From Caballeronia arationis (GTDB lineage Bacteria > Pseudomonadota > Gammaproteobacteria > Burkholderiales > Burkholderiaceae): a DNA stretch of 53,478 bases. Where the stretch lies: assembly GCF_001544975.2 (NCBI RefSeq), contig NZ_FCOG02000042.1:1-53478 (forward strand), read 5' to 3'. Shown here piece by piece: positions 41,468 to 50,595 of the stretch (positions are counted from its first letter, which is position 1; every line of letters starts with the position of its first letter). Position numbers and translations under genes: made by a program. The notes beneath the pieces are model-generated. The model saw nothing but the letters and a program-made list of their open reading frames with translations. It was not told the DNA's origin and made no database searches.

Positions 41468-41770
41468 TTATTTCTGGATCAGGAAGTTGTCGCGCTCCTG
41501 ACCGGCGATCCACTTCGGCGGCTTTCCCCGCCCGGACCACGTGTTGCCGCTCTGCGGGTCCCGGTACTTCGGGGCGACGCCTGCGCGAGCGCGCGGGGCT
41601 TTTGCTCCCTTGGCACTACGACCGCCAGCCAGTTCCTGAAGAGTGATGCCGTAATCAGCCATTTTCTGCTTGATCTCATTAAGTACTTCGGCATATTCCC
41701 GCGACTTGGCCTCTTCAATCTGTCGTTCCAGATTCTCGCGCTGGGCGAGGAGTTCCTTGTATGAAGACAT
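41468..41770 (-). CDS. hns: H-NS family nucleoid-associated protein
   Basis: This 100-residue DNA-binding protein has an N-terminal coiled-coil oligomerisation half (YKELLAQRENLERQIEEAKSREYAEVLNEIK), a basic Ala-rich linker, and the C-terminal DNA-binding motif YRDPQSGNTWSGRGKPPKWI. This motif is typical of the short BpH3-like H-NS of beta-proteobacteria. It silences AT-rich and acquired DNA by minor-groove binding. A strong AAGGGAATTACC site precedes the ATG at 41770. The 5' region is AT-rich, which would suit autoregulation. It has its own terminator. Confidence 0.94.
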   Translation of the reverse strand: MSSYKELLAQRENLERQIEEAKSREYAEVLNEIKQKMADYGITLQELAGGRSAKGAKAPRARAGVAPKYRDPQSGNTWSGRGKPPKWIAGQERDNFLIQK

Positions 41771-42149
41771 GGTAATTCCCTTTGTGGTTTGCAAAACATG
41801 CGAGTCGTATCGCTCGCTTCCATTTATCGGTGTGGCCTCGGGATGAAGCGCAGATTAACACAAATCGATTTAGGAATGCATGTGGGCGCGAACACTAAAA
41901 AGCCAATTGGAAGTTTTCCTCGTAACAATTGGTGCTGAATCCGAAACACGCGCCGGCGAATTTTCTTAATTCCGGATAAGGACACGGACGCCAAGTTGCC
42001 GCAGCATGAAAGCGGCGCAATATGAACGAGTACGAGATTTCATGGCGTGAGAGTTTCGCAGGAATTGGCCGCGCGGCAACATTTTCCTTACCGCCGCGAA
42101 TATATTCGGGACGCAACAAATTTCTCCGAGCCCAGTGCCTTCGGCGATT
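41771..42149. other. AT-rich region upstream of hns
   Basis: About 380 bases without a supported gene, AT-richer than surrounding coding DNA. It holds the hns promoter on the minus strand; GTGTTAATCT is a possible -10 region but the -35 is unclear. A 74-codon frame on the minus strand (41895-42119) has no ribosome site and is rejected. Confidence 0.45.
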
Positions 42150-42815
42150 TTACTGGTGCCGCTCCACCCAGTCGAACAACGCGGCTTTCAACTCCGTTAC
42201 CGTGACTTTGGGTTTATCGAACGTAAAACGATTGCGACGACCGTTCTGCCGGAAATCACATCCGTATCGGTCTAAACCCAATAACTCCAGGGTAGACGGA
42301 CGTTCGTCAAAATCATCGAAAAACGCGCACAGCAGCGTTTCCTCATTTGCCGAAAGCGGCTCCAATGGGTCGAGCGCGTCCGCAGCCAGCCAGCCCATCG
42401 CGCCGAAACCGCCGATAAAGCGCATTCGTTCCAGCACCATGGTCCAGAACGTGAAATCGCCTAATCCGAGATAGCGCTCGGCGTCCGGGTGATATCTCAG
42501 ATAGCGTCGCGCAAGATCAGACGATTCCTCCGGCGGCGCGGGAGAAAACGAGCCAAGCATCGTGAGGCGCTGTCCTTCGAGCACGTTGCCGTCCGATGCA
42601 TGCGCGACCAGAAAGCCGGCGCGCGAATCCGCGTGGAGATTGCGCGTGTGCTCGGCGAGATGGCTGATGAGCAGCATCGGCATGTGGCGCGCGGTCGGCA
42701 CGAACGGCAGCGCGGTGGGATAGGGAAACCCGCACGGATCGCGGGAATGCGTGGCAAGCGTGCCATCCGGCACTCGATGCAGCAGATGCAGCGGCGCATG
42801 CGGCGGAATGTTCAC
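42150..42815 (-). CDS. HugZ-like pyridoxamine-oxidase-fold (heme-utilisation type) protein
   Basis: This 221-residue split-barrel protein opens with LHLLHRVPDGTLATHSRDPCGFPYPTALPFVP, the characteristic start of HugZ/PNPOx-like proteins, continues with HTRNLHADSRAGFLVAHA, and has a helical C-terminal part with FWTMVLERMRFIGGFGAMGWL. Members bind heme or flavin; HugZ proteins degrade heme. The GTG at 42815 is the start, with AGAGGAA upstream. No heme transporter or Fur box is next to it, so the heme role rests on family resemblance only. Confidence 0.82.
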   Translation of the reverse strand: MNIPPHAPLHLLHRVPDGTLATHSRDPCGFPYPTALPFVPTARHMPMLLISHLAEHTRNLHADSRAGFLVAHASDGNVLEGQRLTMLGSFSPAPPEESSDLARRYLRYHPDAERYLGLGDFTFWTMVLERMRFIGGFGAMGWLAADALDPLEPLSANEETLLCAFFDDFDERPSTLELLGLDRYGCDFRQNGRRNRFTFDKPKVTVTELKAALFDWVERHQ

Positions 42816-43000
42816 GGCTCGATTCCTCTTTCGCGATGGGCGATCAGGCAGCTGGACGGCCGGCAGCGCCGTCTACCCCGATCGATCTTAATGCACCGCG
42901 CCTGAGCATGTCTTCAGACCGTTCGATAGAATCGAAAGCTTCCCGGCGGCGCTTTAACGGCGTTTCGCGCTTCCACCCGCCTCTTCCGAACGAGCTTTAC

Positions 43001-44224
43001 GTGTCCGAATCGACATCCGCCTCCACTCCCATCGACCACAACGCGTCGCTCGCGGCGCATCGCAAGTTGCCGCTTGCCGCGCGCGAACGCGCCCGCTACG
43101 CGACGATGGCCATTTTCTTCATCGCAGGCATGCTTTACGCGTCGTGGGGCGTGCACGTGCCGACCGTGCGCGACAAGTTCGAGTTGAGTCCCGGCATGCT
43201 CTCGTTCGCGTTGCTCGCGGTCGCGGGCGGCTCGATCTTCGCGATGCTCACGACCGGCTCGTGGATCGCCCGCGCCGGCACCCGCGCCGCCTGCCTCGCG
43301 GGCGGCATCACGATGACGATCTGCTGCGCGCTGATTCTCGTCGCGCCGTCCTACTGGATGCTGCTCGCCGTGCTGGCAGTGTTCGGCTTCGGCATGGCAA
43401 CGCTCGATGTCGCAATGAACGCCGAGGCGAGCGCGGTCGAACAGGCGCTCGGCCGGCCGATCATGTCGTCGCTGCACGGCATGTTCAGCATCGGCGGCAT
43501 GGCGGGCGCCGCGGCGGGCGGCGCATTGCTCGCGCACGGCATGGCGCCCGCCGTGCATCTCGCGCTCGCTTCCATCGCGAGCGTGATCGTGCTGCTGGTT
43601 TCCATCCCCGCGGTGCTTCCGCACGTACCGCATCACGAGGCGCATGCGAAGGCGTCGTCGTCGAACCGGTGGCGCTCGTCTGCGCTCTGGGCCCTCGGTG
43701 GTGTCGCGCTGATTGCATTGATCGCCGAAGGCGCGATGTACGACTGGGCCACCGTCTACATGCGCGACGTCGTGCTCGCGAGCCCCGCGCTTTCCAGCGC
43801 GGCGTACGCGGCGTTCACCGGCGGCATGGCGGCGGGACGCTTTGGCGGCGACTTCGTGCGCGCCCGGTTCGGCGCGCCGCAACTGGTGTTCGGCAGCGCG
43901 GCGCTGGCGTTCGTCGGCATGCTGATGGCGCTATTGCTGCCGAACACGTTCGCGACGATGACCGGCTTCACGCTGATGGGGCTCGGCCTCGCGAACATGA
44001 TGCCGGTGCTGTTCGCTGCCGCGACGCACGTGAAGGGCGTGAGCGCCGCCGAAGGCCTTGCGCAGGTGGCGGGCCTCGCCTATTTCGGCTTGCTGATCGG
44101 GCCGGTGCTGATCGGCGGGGTGGCGCAGGTGAGCACGCTGCCGATCGGCTTGTCGGTGGTGGCGGCGTGCTGCGCACTGATCGCGCTCGTGGCGCCACGC
44201 ATTCTCAGGCGGTTGAAGATATAA
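43001..44224 (+). CDS. Major facilitator superfamily transporter
   Basis: This ~407-residue transporter has twelve predicted helices. YATMAIFFIAGMLYASWGVHVPTVRDKFELSPGMLSFALLAV opens the first half, and a YbjJ-like pattern AVFGFGMATLDVAMNAEASAVEQALGRPIMSSLHGMFSIGGMAGA follows. The substrate is unknown. Two starts are possible: GTG at 43001 (GAG upstream, family-like N-terminus), used here, or ATG at 42908, which would add 31 basic residues that look like translated leader. It ends at a terminator shared with the convergent binding-protein gene. Confidence 0.88.
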   Translation: MSESTSASTPIDHNASLAAHRKLPLAARERARYATMAIFFIAGMLYASWGVHVPTVRDKFELSPGMLSFALLAVAGGSIFAMLTTGSWIARAGTRAACLAGGITMTICCALILVAPSYWMLLAVLAVFGFGMATLDVAMNAEASAVEQALGRPIMSSLHGMFSIGGMAGAAAGGALLAHGMAPAVHLALASIASVIVLLVSIPAVLPHVPHHEAHAKASSSNRWRSSALWALGGVALIALIAEGAMYDWATVYMRDVVLASPALSSAAYAAFTGGMAAGRFGGDFVRARFGAPQLVFGSAALAFVGMLMALLLPNTFATMTGFTLMGLGLANMMPVLFAAATHVKGVSAAEGLAQVAGLAYFGLLIGPVLIGGVAQVSTLPIGLSVVAACCALIALVAPRILRRLKI

Positions 44225-44226
44225 AA

Positions 44227-44251
44227 AAAGGCACGCGCGAGGCGTGCCTTT
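44227..44251. terminator. Bidirectional terminator between MFS and Liv-type genes
   Basis: AAAGGCACGC (44227-44236) and GCGTGCCTTT (44242-44251) pair around the loop GCGAG, with a seven-A run on the left serving as the T-run for the minus strand. Confidence 0.88.
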
Positions 44252-44298
44252 CTCGAACCGCGAAGCGACTCCGTCAGGAATCGCTTCTCACACGGCAT

Positions 44299-45444
44299 TT
44301 ACATCTTGACCACGTCGAGCAGCGTCTTCTTGCCCTTCTTGTAGTCGTACAGCGAGATCACGCCGTGCTTCAGGTCGCCCTTCGAATCGAAGGTCGTCTG
44401 GCCGATCACACCCTTGTAGTCGGTGTTCGGCATCGCGGCGAGGATCTTGGCCGGATCGGTCGAGTTCGCACGCTTCATCGCGTCGACGACGATATACACC
44501 GCGTCATACGTGAACGGAGCGTAGATCTGGATCGGCTGGCCGAAACGCTTCTGGTACTTCGCCGCGAACGCCGCGCCGCCTTCCATCTTCTCGAGCGCCA
44601 TGCCGGCTTCCGAGCACACGACGTTGTCGGTGGCGTCGCCCGCCAGGTCCGACAGCTTCTCGGTACACACGCCGTCGCCGGCCAGCACCTTGGCGCGCAG
44701 GCCGAGCTGCTTCGCCTGCTTGGCGAACGGGCCGCCCGTCGCGTCCATGCCGCCGAACATCACGGCGTCCGGATTTTCCCCCTTGATCTTCGTCAGAATC
44801 GCGCGGAAGTCGACGGCCTTGTCGTTCGTCGCGTCGTGCGAGATGACCTTCAGGCCGAGCGACTTGGCGGTCTTCTCGAATTCGTTGGCGAGACCCTGGC
44901 CGTAGGCGGTCGAGTCGTCGACGATCGCGACGCTCTTGATCTTCAGTTGCTTCGCGGCGTAGTTGGCGAGCGCCGGGCCTTGCTGGGCATCGGTCGCGAC
45001 GACGCGGTAGGTCGTCTTGAAGCCTTGCTGCGTGTAGGTCGGGTTCGTGGCCGACGGCGAGATCTGGACGATGCCCGCATCGCTGTAAATCTTCGATGCC
45101 GGGATCGAGGTGCCCGAGTTCAGGTGGCCGACAACAGCAACGACCTTGTCGTCGACGAGCTTCTGCGCAACCTGCGTGGCGGTACGCGGGTCGGCCGCGT
45201 CGTCTTGCGGGTCCAGCGCCAGGGTGATCTTCTGGCCGTTGATCGTGAGGCCCTTCGCGTTGATTTCTTCGACTGCGAGTCGCGCGCCGTTTTCGTTATC
45301 CTTGCCCAGGTGAGCAATGCCGCCGGTCAACGGTGCGACGTGACCGATCTTGACGGTTTCATCGGCTGCTGCGGATGTTGCCAACGCTGCGAACATCATT
45401 GCTGCGGCGCTGATCGGCAACACTTTTTGAAGCTTGGTCTTCAT
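44299..45444 (-). CDS. Branched-chain amino acid ABC transporter substrate-binding protein
   Basis: This 381-residue periplasmic receptor of the LivJ/LivK family has a signal peptide ending TSAAA before DETVKIGHVAPLTGGIAHLGKDNENGARLAVEEINAKG. The pocket segments VVGHLNSGTSIPASKIYSDAGIVQISPSATNP and YRVVATDAQQGPALANY, and the hinge region IVDDSTAYGQGLANEFEK, are conserved. It binds leucine, isoleucine or valine. GGAGAC precedes the ATG at 45444. No permease or ATPase genes flank it, so it must share a Liv system encoded elsewhere. It has a long 5' region and its own terminator. Confidence 0.95.
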   Translation of the reverse strand: MKTKLQKVLPISAAAMMFAALATSAAADETVKIGHVAPLTGGIAHLGKDNENGARLAVEEINAKGLTINGQKITLALDPQDDAADPRTATQVAQKLVDDKVVAVVGHLNSGTSIPASKIYSDAGIVQISPSATNPTYTQQGFKTTYRVVATDAQQGPALANYAAKQLKIKSVAIVDDSTAYGQGLANEFEKTAKSLGLKVISHDATNDKAVDFRAILTKIKGENPDAVMFGGMDATGGPFAKQAKQLGLRAKVLAGDGVCTEKLSDLAGDATDNVVCSEAGMALEKMEGGAAFAAKYQKRFGQPIQIYAPFTYDAVYIVVDAMKRANSTDPAKILAAMPNTDYKGVIGQTTFDSKGDLKHGVISLYDYKKGKKTLLDVVKM

Positions 45445-46040
45445 GTAAGTCTCCAGTTTCGGTCCCAAAAACAACGTAATCGCCCTGTGCCCCGTCTTTC
45501 ATCACGATCGCTCAGTCCCGTGGACGACCACGCCGGATGCATCGTCATGCACTTGGCAAGTCCTTCAGCGCGGCCGCTTTTGGCAGCCGCCATCCGCACT
45601 GCGCGCAAGTGTAGGGTTGTCAAATTAATTTAGGGAAGTTTTTTGGGATACTGGTGCGACTACTGATCAAAGTGTTCTTGAGAACCCTTGCCAAATGTGC
45701 TGGCATTCGTGCAAAGCCCCTGTACATGCGGGTTCCGGAGCAGATGCCGCCGCGCGGACGCTAATCGATTCAAGTTTCTCGATTACGCGCCGTTAATCGC
45801 CGATCGCGATTCTTATTGGCTTGTTTTTAAAAGCTTATTTGTAGATGCATTGCTCTAATTCAGCGACGCCGTCAAACGCCGTGCCTGCTCCCCGCGACGC
45901 GCCGTTTTCTTTCGTTTGCGCTACGTCCGGACCGTGCTGAAAGACACCCGTAGCGGCCGGAGCGCCGCGCCAGCAGGGGCGCTCGAATGGTGGCAAACTC
46001 CTTGGCCCGACCTCTCACACGCACTAGAAGGAGCATCGAC
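45445..46040. other. Long divergent promoter region of the Liv-type gene
   Basis: About 600 bases with no supported gene. A perfect TTGACA (minus strand, 45616-45621) is present but lacks a good -10 at 17 bases. The middle (about 45625-45870) is AT-richer. Leu-responsive control is common for such genes but no Lrp site can be defined by eye. Confidence 0.45.
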
Positions 46041-46748
46041 GTGACCACGACCGTGACTTCACGATGGATCGACATTCCCGCCGACAGCGACAGCTTCCAG
46101 GGCTATCTCGCGCTGCCGAAGACGGGCAAGGGCCCGGGCGTCATCATCCTGCAGGAGATCTTCGGGGTGAATTCGCACATTCGCAGCGTCGCGGACCAGT
46201 ACGCCGCCGATGGCTATGTCGCGCTGGCGCCGGACGTTTTCTGGCGCACGCAGCCGCGCGTGGAGCTCGGCTATGCAGGCGCCGACCGTGAAAAGGCGAT
46301 GGAACTGCTGCAGAAAACCGACCTGGAGAAAGCTGTCGCCGACGTCGGCGCGGCCGCGAGCGCGCTGCGCGCCTTGCCCGAAGTGAGCGGCCAGGTCGCC
46401 GCTATCGGCTATTGCTTCGGCGGACGACTTGCGTATCTGGCAGCCGCGCAGGGATCGATCGACCTGGGCGTCGCCTATTACGGCGGCGGCATCCAGAACC
46501 AGCTCGACCACGCCGACAGCATCAAGGTGCCGATGCAGTTCCACTACGGCGAACTCGACGCGCACATTCCGGTGTCAGCGGTGGGTGAAGTGCGCTCGCG
46601 TTTCGCCGGCCGCAACGACGCCGAAGTCCACGTCTACCCGAACGCCGACCACGGTTTCAACTGCGGAGATCGCGCGTCGTACAACGCACGTGCGTCGGCA
46701 CTTGCGCACGGCCGCACGCTCACCTTCCTCGGCGAGCATCTGCGCTAG
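46041..46748 (+). CDS. Dienelactone hydrolase family protein
   Basis: This 235-residue alpha/beta hydrolase has the cysteine nucleophile in AIGYCFGGRLAY, the aspartate in YGELDAHIPVSAV and the histidine in NADHGFNCGDRASY, the Cys-Asp-His triad of dienelactone hydrolases. ILQEIFGVNSHIRSVADQYAADGYVALAPD is the typical N-terminal glutamate-containing stretch. Classic members open dienelactone in chloroaromatic breakdown; many others act on unknown esters. The start is GTG at 46041, with AGAAGGAG upstream; an ATG at 45987 adds an unlikely leader. No aromatic-degradation genes surround it. Confidence 0.92.
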   Translation: MTTTVTSRWIDIPADSDSFQGYLALPKTGKGPGVIILQEIFGVNSHIRSVADQYAADGYVALAPDVFWRTQPRVELGYAGADREKAMELLQKTDLEKAVADVGAAASALRALPEVSGQVAAIGYCFGGRLAYLAAAQGSIDLGVAYYGGGIQNQLDHADSIKVPMQFHYGELDAHIPVSAVGEVRSRFAGRNDAEVHVYPNADHGFNCGDRASYNARASALAHGRTLTFLGEHLR

Positions 46749-46753
46749 CCGCT

Positions 46754-47836
46754 TTAGCGTCGCGTGAAAAGATAATGCGCGACGCCCCACTCCTCGCCCG
46801 AGCGAAAACCGAATAGTTCCGCCACCGCCATATAGAACATGCGCCAGCGCTGAAACCAGCGCGGCGCATCGGCGGGGCCGTAGGTCTGGATCAATAGCGG
46901 CAGCAGGCGCGAGCGCGCCGCGTCGAGATTGACGAGCCAGTCGTTCGCGGTCCGCTCGTAGTGCGTGCCGCTCACGCACCAGTGGCGGTCGATCGCCAGA
47001 TCGTCCTGGAAATACAGCAGCAGCGATTCCGACGGCATCGTCCCGCCGGTGAAAAAGTACTTCGACATCCAGTCGCTGCCATCCTTCACCTCGAAGTGAT
47101 ACGCCAGCGTGCGATGCGCGAAGACATGCACGAAAAGCTTCGCGTCGTCGCGCATCCAGCCGGCGACCCTCTTCAGCAGAAGCCGGTAGTTCTTCATGTG
47201 CTCGAACATCTCGACCGAGAGGATGCGGTCGAAGCCCTCGCCGAGCAGCGCCGGATCGAATTCGAAATCGACGACATCGCCCGTCACCACGCGCAGATTG
47301 CTCAAGCCGCGCTCGGCGGCGCGGGCCTCGATGAACTCGCGCTGCCCGCGCGAATTCGACAACGCGACGATGCGCGCACGCGGATAGCGCTCAGCCAGCC
47401 ACATCGACAGCGATCCCCAGCCGCAGCCGAGGTCGAGGATGCGCTGGCCGTCGGCGAGTCGCGCGCGCGTAGCGTAGAGCGCGAACATCGCGCGCTCGGC
47501 TTCGGCGAGCGTCATCGTGCCTTCGCGGTACAGGCAGCACGAGTACTTCAGGTGCGGCCCGAGATGCGCCCGGAAAAACTCCGCCGGCACCTCGTAATGC
47601 TGTGCGTTGGCGGCGTGCGTTTCGATTGCGATCGGGCTCGCGCGCAATTCGTCGACGAGCCGCGTGAAACGTTGAGCGCGCGCTTCGTCGTCGCCGGCGG
47701 ATTCGTCGGCGAGACGCCTGCGTATCAACTGGCGCATGCCGAGGCGCACGAGCGAATCGGGAATCCGGCCGCGCTCGCACCAGTCGATCAGGAAGCCGTC
47801 CGGAGAAGTTCGTTGCGCAAGCGTGGCTTCGCTCAT
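46754..47836 (-). CDS. Cyclopropane-fatty-acyl-phospholipid-synthase-like methyltransferase
   Basis: This 360-residue SAM-dependent enzyme of the CFA synthase group has HYEVPAEFFRAHLGPHLKYSCCLY in front of SAM motif I ILDLGCGWGSLSMWLAERYP, then VVTGDVVDFEF and ILSVEMFEHMKNY. The C-terminal FEVKDGSDWMSKYFFTGGTMPSESLLLYF and WFQRWRMFYMAVAELFGFRSGEEWGVAHYLF are typical of the shorter plant-type CFA proteins. It would methylate unsaturated acyl chains of phospholipids or a related lipid. It lies 16 bases after the DUF1295 gene, with which it is probably co-transcribed. Confidence 0.9.
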   Translation of the reverse strand: MSEATLAQRTSPDGFLIDWCERGRIPDSLVRLGMRQLIRRRLADESAGDDEARAQRFTRLVDELRASPIAIETHAANAQHYEVPAEFFRAHLGPHLKYSCCLYREGTMTLAEAERAMFALYATRARLADGQRILDLGCGWGSLSMWLAERYPRARIVALSNSRGQREFIEARAAERGLSNLRVVTGDVVDFEFDPALLGEGFDRILSVEMFEHMKNYRLLLKRVAGWMRDDAKLFVHVFAHRTLAYHFEVKDGSDWMSKYFFTGGTMPSESLLLYFQDDLAIDRHWCVSGTHYERTANDWLVNLDAARSRLLPLLIQTYGPADAPRWFQRWRMFYMAVAELFGFRSGEEWGVAHYLFTRR

Positions 47837-47852
47837 GGTCGCGGGTTCCGGT

Positions 47853-48647
47853 TCAGGAGGAGTGGCGCGGCCACCACGGGATCAGCGCGCTTGTCGTGCG
47901 CATGTAGTCGGCGTAACCCGGACGCTTTTTCGCCGATTCCGCTTCCACCATCGGCACGCCGGAGACGCGCAGCAGCAGCCACGCCATCAGCACGGGTGGC
48001 AGCAGCATCGCGAACGTCCACGATCCCGCGCCGCCCGGCCCGATGGCGAGCGGAATGTACGCGAGCCAGTGCACGCACTCGAAGAAGTAATTGGGATGCC
48101 GCGAATAGCGCCACAAGCCAGCTCGGCAGACCTTGCCTTCGTTGGCGGGGTCGGCCTTGAACTCGCGCAACTGACGGTCGGCGAGCGCTTCGCCCGCGAT
48201 CGAGGTTACCCAGACGAGCGTCGCGAGCGCGACCCAGCCGGCCGCAGGCGGCGCCTGGCGATAAACCGGCAGGAGGAACGCAACCGAAAGCAGCATCGAA
48301 ATCACGACCTGCAGCAGAAAGAACAGCAGCATCTTGCGATTCGCGGCCGCGCCCCACTCGTCCCGCAATTTCCGGTATCGCGCGTCCTCCGCACGGCCCG
48401 CGTTGCGGCGCCACAGATGAACGCCGAGCCGCGCGCCCCACACCATCGCACCGATTCCCGCGATGAGGCGCGTCTGCGGATCGCCGTTCGCGACCGCGGC
48501 GTAGAGCACCGCGACGCCGCCGAGCGAAAAGGCCCACACGGGATCGATCATCCCGGCGTTGCGCGATTGCAGTTGCCACGCCCACACGGCGACAAACACC
48601 ACGATGAGCGCGGCGAACGCAAGAGCGGCTGCGGCTAGTGGCGACAT
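47853..48647 (-). CDS. DUF1295 membrane protein (steroid 5-alpha-reductase-like)
   Basis: This 264-residue integral membrane protein has about seven helices. The C-terminal signature GLWRYSRHPNYFFECVHWLAYIPLAIG followed by EAESAKKRPGYADYMRTTSALIPWWP matches the DUF1295/steroid-5-alpha-reductase and isoprenylcysteine-methyltransferase-like fold that binds a nucleotide cofactor at the conserved RxxxHPNY. The likely role is NADPH-dependent reduction of a lipid double bond. GAGG precedes the ATG at 48647. Pairing with CFA-like methyltransferases is recurrent in bacteria and points to a shared lipid pathway, though the product is unknown. Confidence 0.9.
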   Translation of the reverse strand: MSPLAAAALAFAALIVVFVAVWAWQLQSRNAGMIDPVWAFSLGGVAVLYAAVANGDPQTRLIAGIGAMVWGARLGVHLWRRNAGRAEDARYRKLRDEWGAAANRKMLLFFLLQVVISMLLSVAFLLPVYRQAPPAAGWVALATLVWVTSIAGEALADRQLREFKADPANEGKVCRAGLWRYSRHPNYFFECVHWLAYIPLAIGPGGAGSWTFAMLLPPVLMAWLLLRVSGVPMVEAESAKKRPGYADYMRTTSALIPWWPRHSS

Positions 48648-48910
48648 GGAAGCCTCGATGGATCGTCGATGTGCATACGCAGCCGCCATCGCGGCGGATG
48701 CGAGGCATGCGCGAGCATCGCGCGTGCCAGAGCGGCGCGGAGGAGCGTCGGGGATGTCAGGGGCGGGGGAAAGCCGATGCGATCAGACGCAACGCGAACG
48801 TTGAAATCGCGCGCGCATCGAGAGAGGTGTCCGCGCGTAGATGCGCCGCAGGCAGACGGCACTGCAAGGCAAGACAATCCGGCAGACGCACAAAGCGTCC
48901 GCCGTGGGCA

Positions 48911-49096
48911 TTATATAAGCGCTGGCAATCCTTCGACGAGCAGGAACGCAACCAGCACGCCAACCAGCGCGCCGAACGCTCGGAGCACGTTGTTCTTGAA
49001 ATGCGATGCGCAGGGAATGGCGCCGAGAAAAAGTGCGCCGGCAAGCGCCATCGGGATGATCAGGATGAAGTCGCCGATAGTGAAGTACGTCGTCAT
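48911..49096 (-). CDS. Small two-helix membrane protein
   Basis: This 61-residue protein has two hydrophobic segments (FILIIPMALAGALFLGAIPC and AFGALVGVLVAFLLVEGLP) joined by a short polar turn (ASHFKNNVLR). GGGAGACGAG gives a good ribosome site. I do not recognise a family. A lone cysteine lies at the end of the first helix. It lies upstream of the DUF1295 gene on the same strand, about 260 bases away, so co-transcription is possible. Confidence 0.65.
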   Translation of the reverse strand: MTTYFTIGDFILIIPMALAGALFLGAIPCASHFKNNVLRAFGALVGVLVAFLLVEGLPALI

Positions 49097-49329
49097 TGCT
49101 CGTCTCCCTTCGTCTTATGAGCGCCGAGCCGGATTTTCGCTCGGCGCTGTACGGACGATTCGAGTATAGGCCGCGCTTTCGCGACATGCCGCACGATATG
49201 ACGCACGCTGTGTGGCCCGACGGACGCTTGCCCTTGCCAGTCAAGCGTTTGCGGCACGCCGAATTAAGCGGACACGGAAAAACCCTTAGATTCCCCAGGT
49301 TTCGATTCGCTTTCGAATGACGATTGCGT

Positions 49330-50595
49330 TCACGCCGCCAGACCGCGCTCGCGCCGGTTGAGATAGACCGCGCCCGCAAGTCCGACAAAGAGGAGCGCCG
49401 CAATCAATCCGACGACGCCGCCCCAGCCGAAGGCCGTCCAGAAATGGCCGCCATACGAGCCGATCACGCTCGACCCGATGTAATACGCGAGCAGATAAAG
49501 CGCGGCCGACTGTCCTTTCGCGTGCAGGGCAAGGCGGCCGACCCAGCCGCTCGCCACCGAATGCCCGGCGAAAAAGCCGAACGTCAGACACGCAATCCCG
49601 GCGACGATGACCGGCAGCGACGTCGATATCGTCAGCAGCACGCCGCCCATCATCAGCGCGAGACTCGCGATCAGGACGCGCCCGCGCCCGAAGACGTCGG
49701 CCATTTTTCCGGACCACGGCGAGGCGACGACGCCCGTCAGATAGACGGTGAAGATCGCGCCGATCTGCGTCTGGTTCAGCCTGAACGGCGCGCCGATCAG
49801 CCGGTAGCCGACATAGTTGTACAGCGTGACGAAGCTGCCCATCAGTACGAAGCCCATCAGGAACAGGAGCGGCAGGTCGCGGTTCCTGATGTGCATGGCA
49901 AGCGCGCTTCGGTGATGGCGAAAACCCATGCCGCGCCGTGGCACGAAGCGTCGGGAGGGCGGCAGGAGCGCGCGGAACGCGAGTGTCGAAAGCAGTCCGA
50001 GGGCGCCGATGCCGCCGATCGCCACGCGCCACGAAAAGAAATCCGCGAGCACGCCGCTGATCACGCGGCCGGCCATGCCGCCTATCGCGGTGCCGCCGAC
50101 ATAAAGCCCCATCGCGAGTCCGAGGCCCTCTGGTTCGACCTCCTCCGCGAGATACGCCATCGCGACGGCGGGCACGCCGCCGAGCGCGAGCCCTTCGAGC
50201 GCGCGAACGAAGAGCAGCGCGTGCCAGTTCGGCAGGAACGCAGCGACGATCGTGAGGATCGACGACGCCGTCAGCGACATCGTCATCAGGCGGTGTCGGC
50301 TCCAGCCTTCGGAAACGAAGCCGGCGACGAAGATGGCAATGGCCAGCGACGCGGTCGAGACCGACACCGACAGCGCGCTTTGCGCCGGACTGACGCCGAA
50401 GGCCGCGGTGAATTCGGGCAGGAGCGGCTGCACGCAATAGAGCAGCGAGAAAGTCGCATACCCGGCGAACAAGAGCGCAAGCGAGGCGTGCCAGTAAGCG
50501 CGCGAACCGCGTTCGAGATAAGGCGGGGAATCGGGAGAAGAAGAATGGCGGGTACTGGAAGACGAGGGCCGGTGCGGCGCCGGCGAAGCTGTCAC
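49330..50595 (-). CDS. MFS transporter of the YnfM/drug-exporter type
   Basis: This ~421-residue transporter has twelve helices: LALLFAGYATFSLLYCVQPLLPEFTAAFGVSPAQSALSVSVSTASLAIAI opens the first half and the loop motif GWSRHRLMTMSL follows. The second half has FLMGFVLMGSFVTLYNYVGYRLIGAPF, the YnfM family's characteristic stretch. Substrate is unknown, probably small-molecule efflux. The GTG at 50595 is chosen because GGAGG lies seven bases upstream; a TTG at 50616 would also be in frame. The N-terminal ~35 residues are Ser/Pro-rich and cytosolic. Confidence 0.9.
   Translation of the reverse strand: MTASPAPHRPSSSSTRHSSSPDSPPYLERGSRAYWHASLALLFAGYATFSLLYCVQPLLPEFTAAFGVSPAQSALSVSVSTASLAIAIFVAGFVSEGWSRHRLMTMSLTASSILTIVAAFLPNWHALLFVRALEGLALGGVPAVAMAYLAEEVEPEGLGLAMGLYVGGTAIGGMAGRVISGVLADFFSWRVAIGGIGALGLLSTLAFRALLPPSRRFVPRRGMGFRHHRSALAMHIRNRDLPLLFLMGFVLMGSFVTLYNYVGYRLIGAPFRLNQTQIGAIFTVYLTGVVASPWSGKMADVFGRGRVLIASLALMMGGVLLTISTSLPVIVAGIACLTFGFFAGHSVASGWVGRLALHAKGQSAALYLLAYYIGSSVIGSYGGHFWTAFGWGGVVGLIAALLFVGLAGAVYLNRRERGLAA

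Noticed and set aside
43144..45633. An 829-codon plus-strand open frame across the MFS and Liv-type genes
   Set aside because: It spans two convergent real genes and their terminator in a non-coding frame, with Arg-rich residues and no ribosome site.
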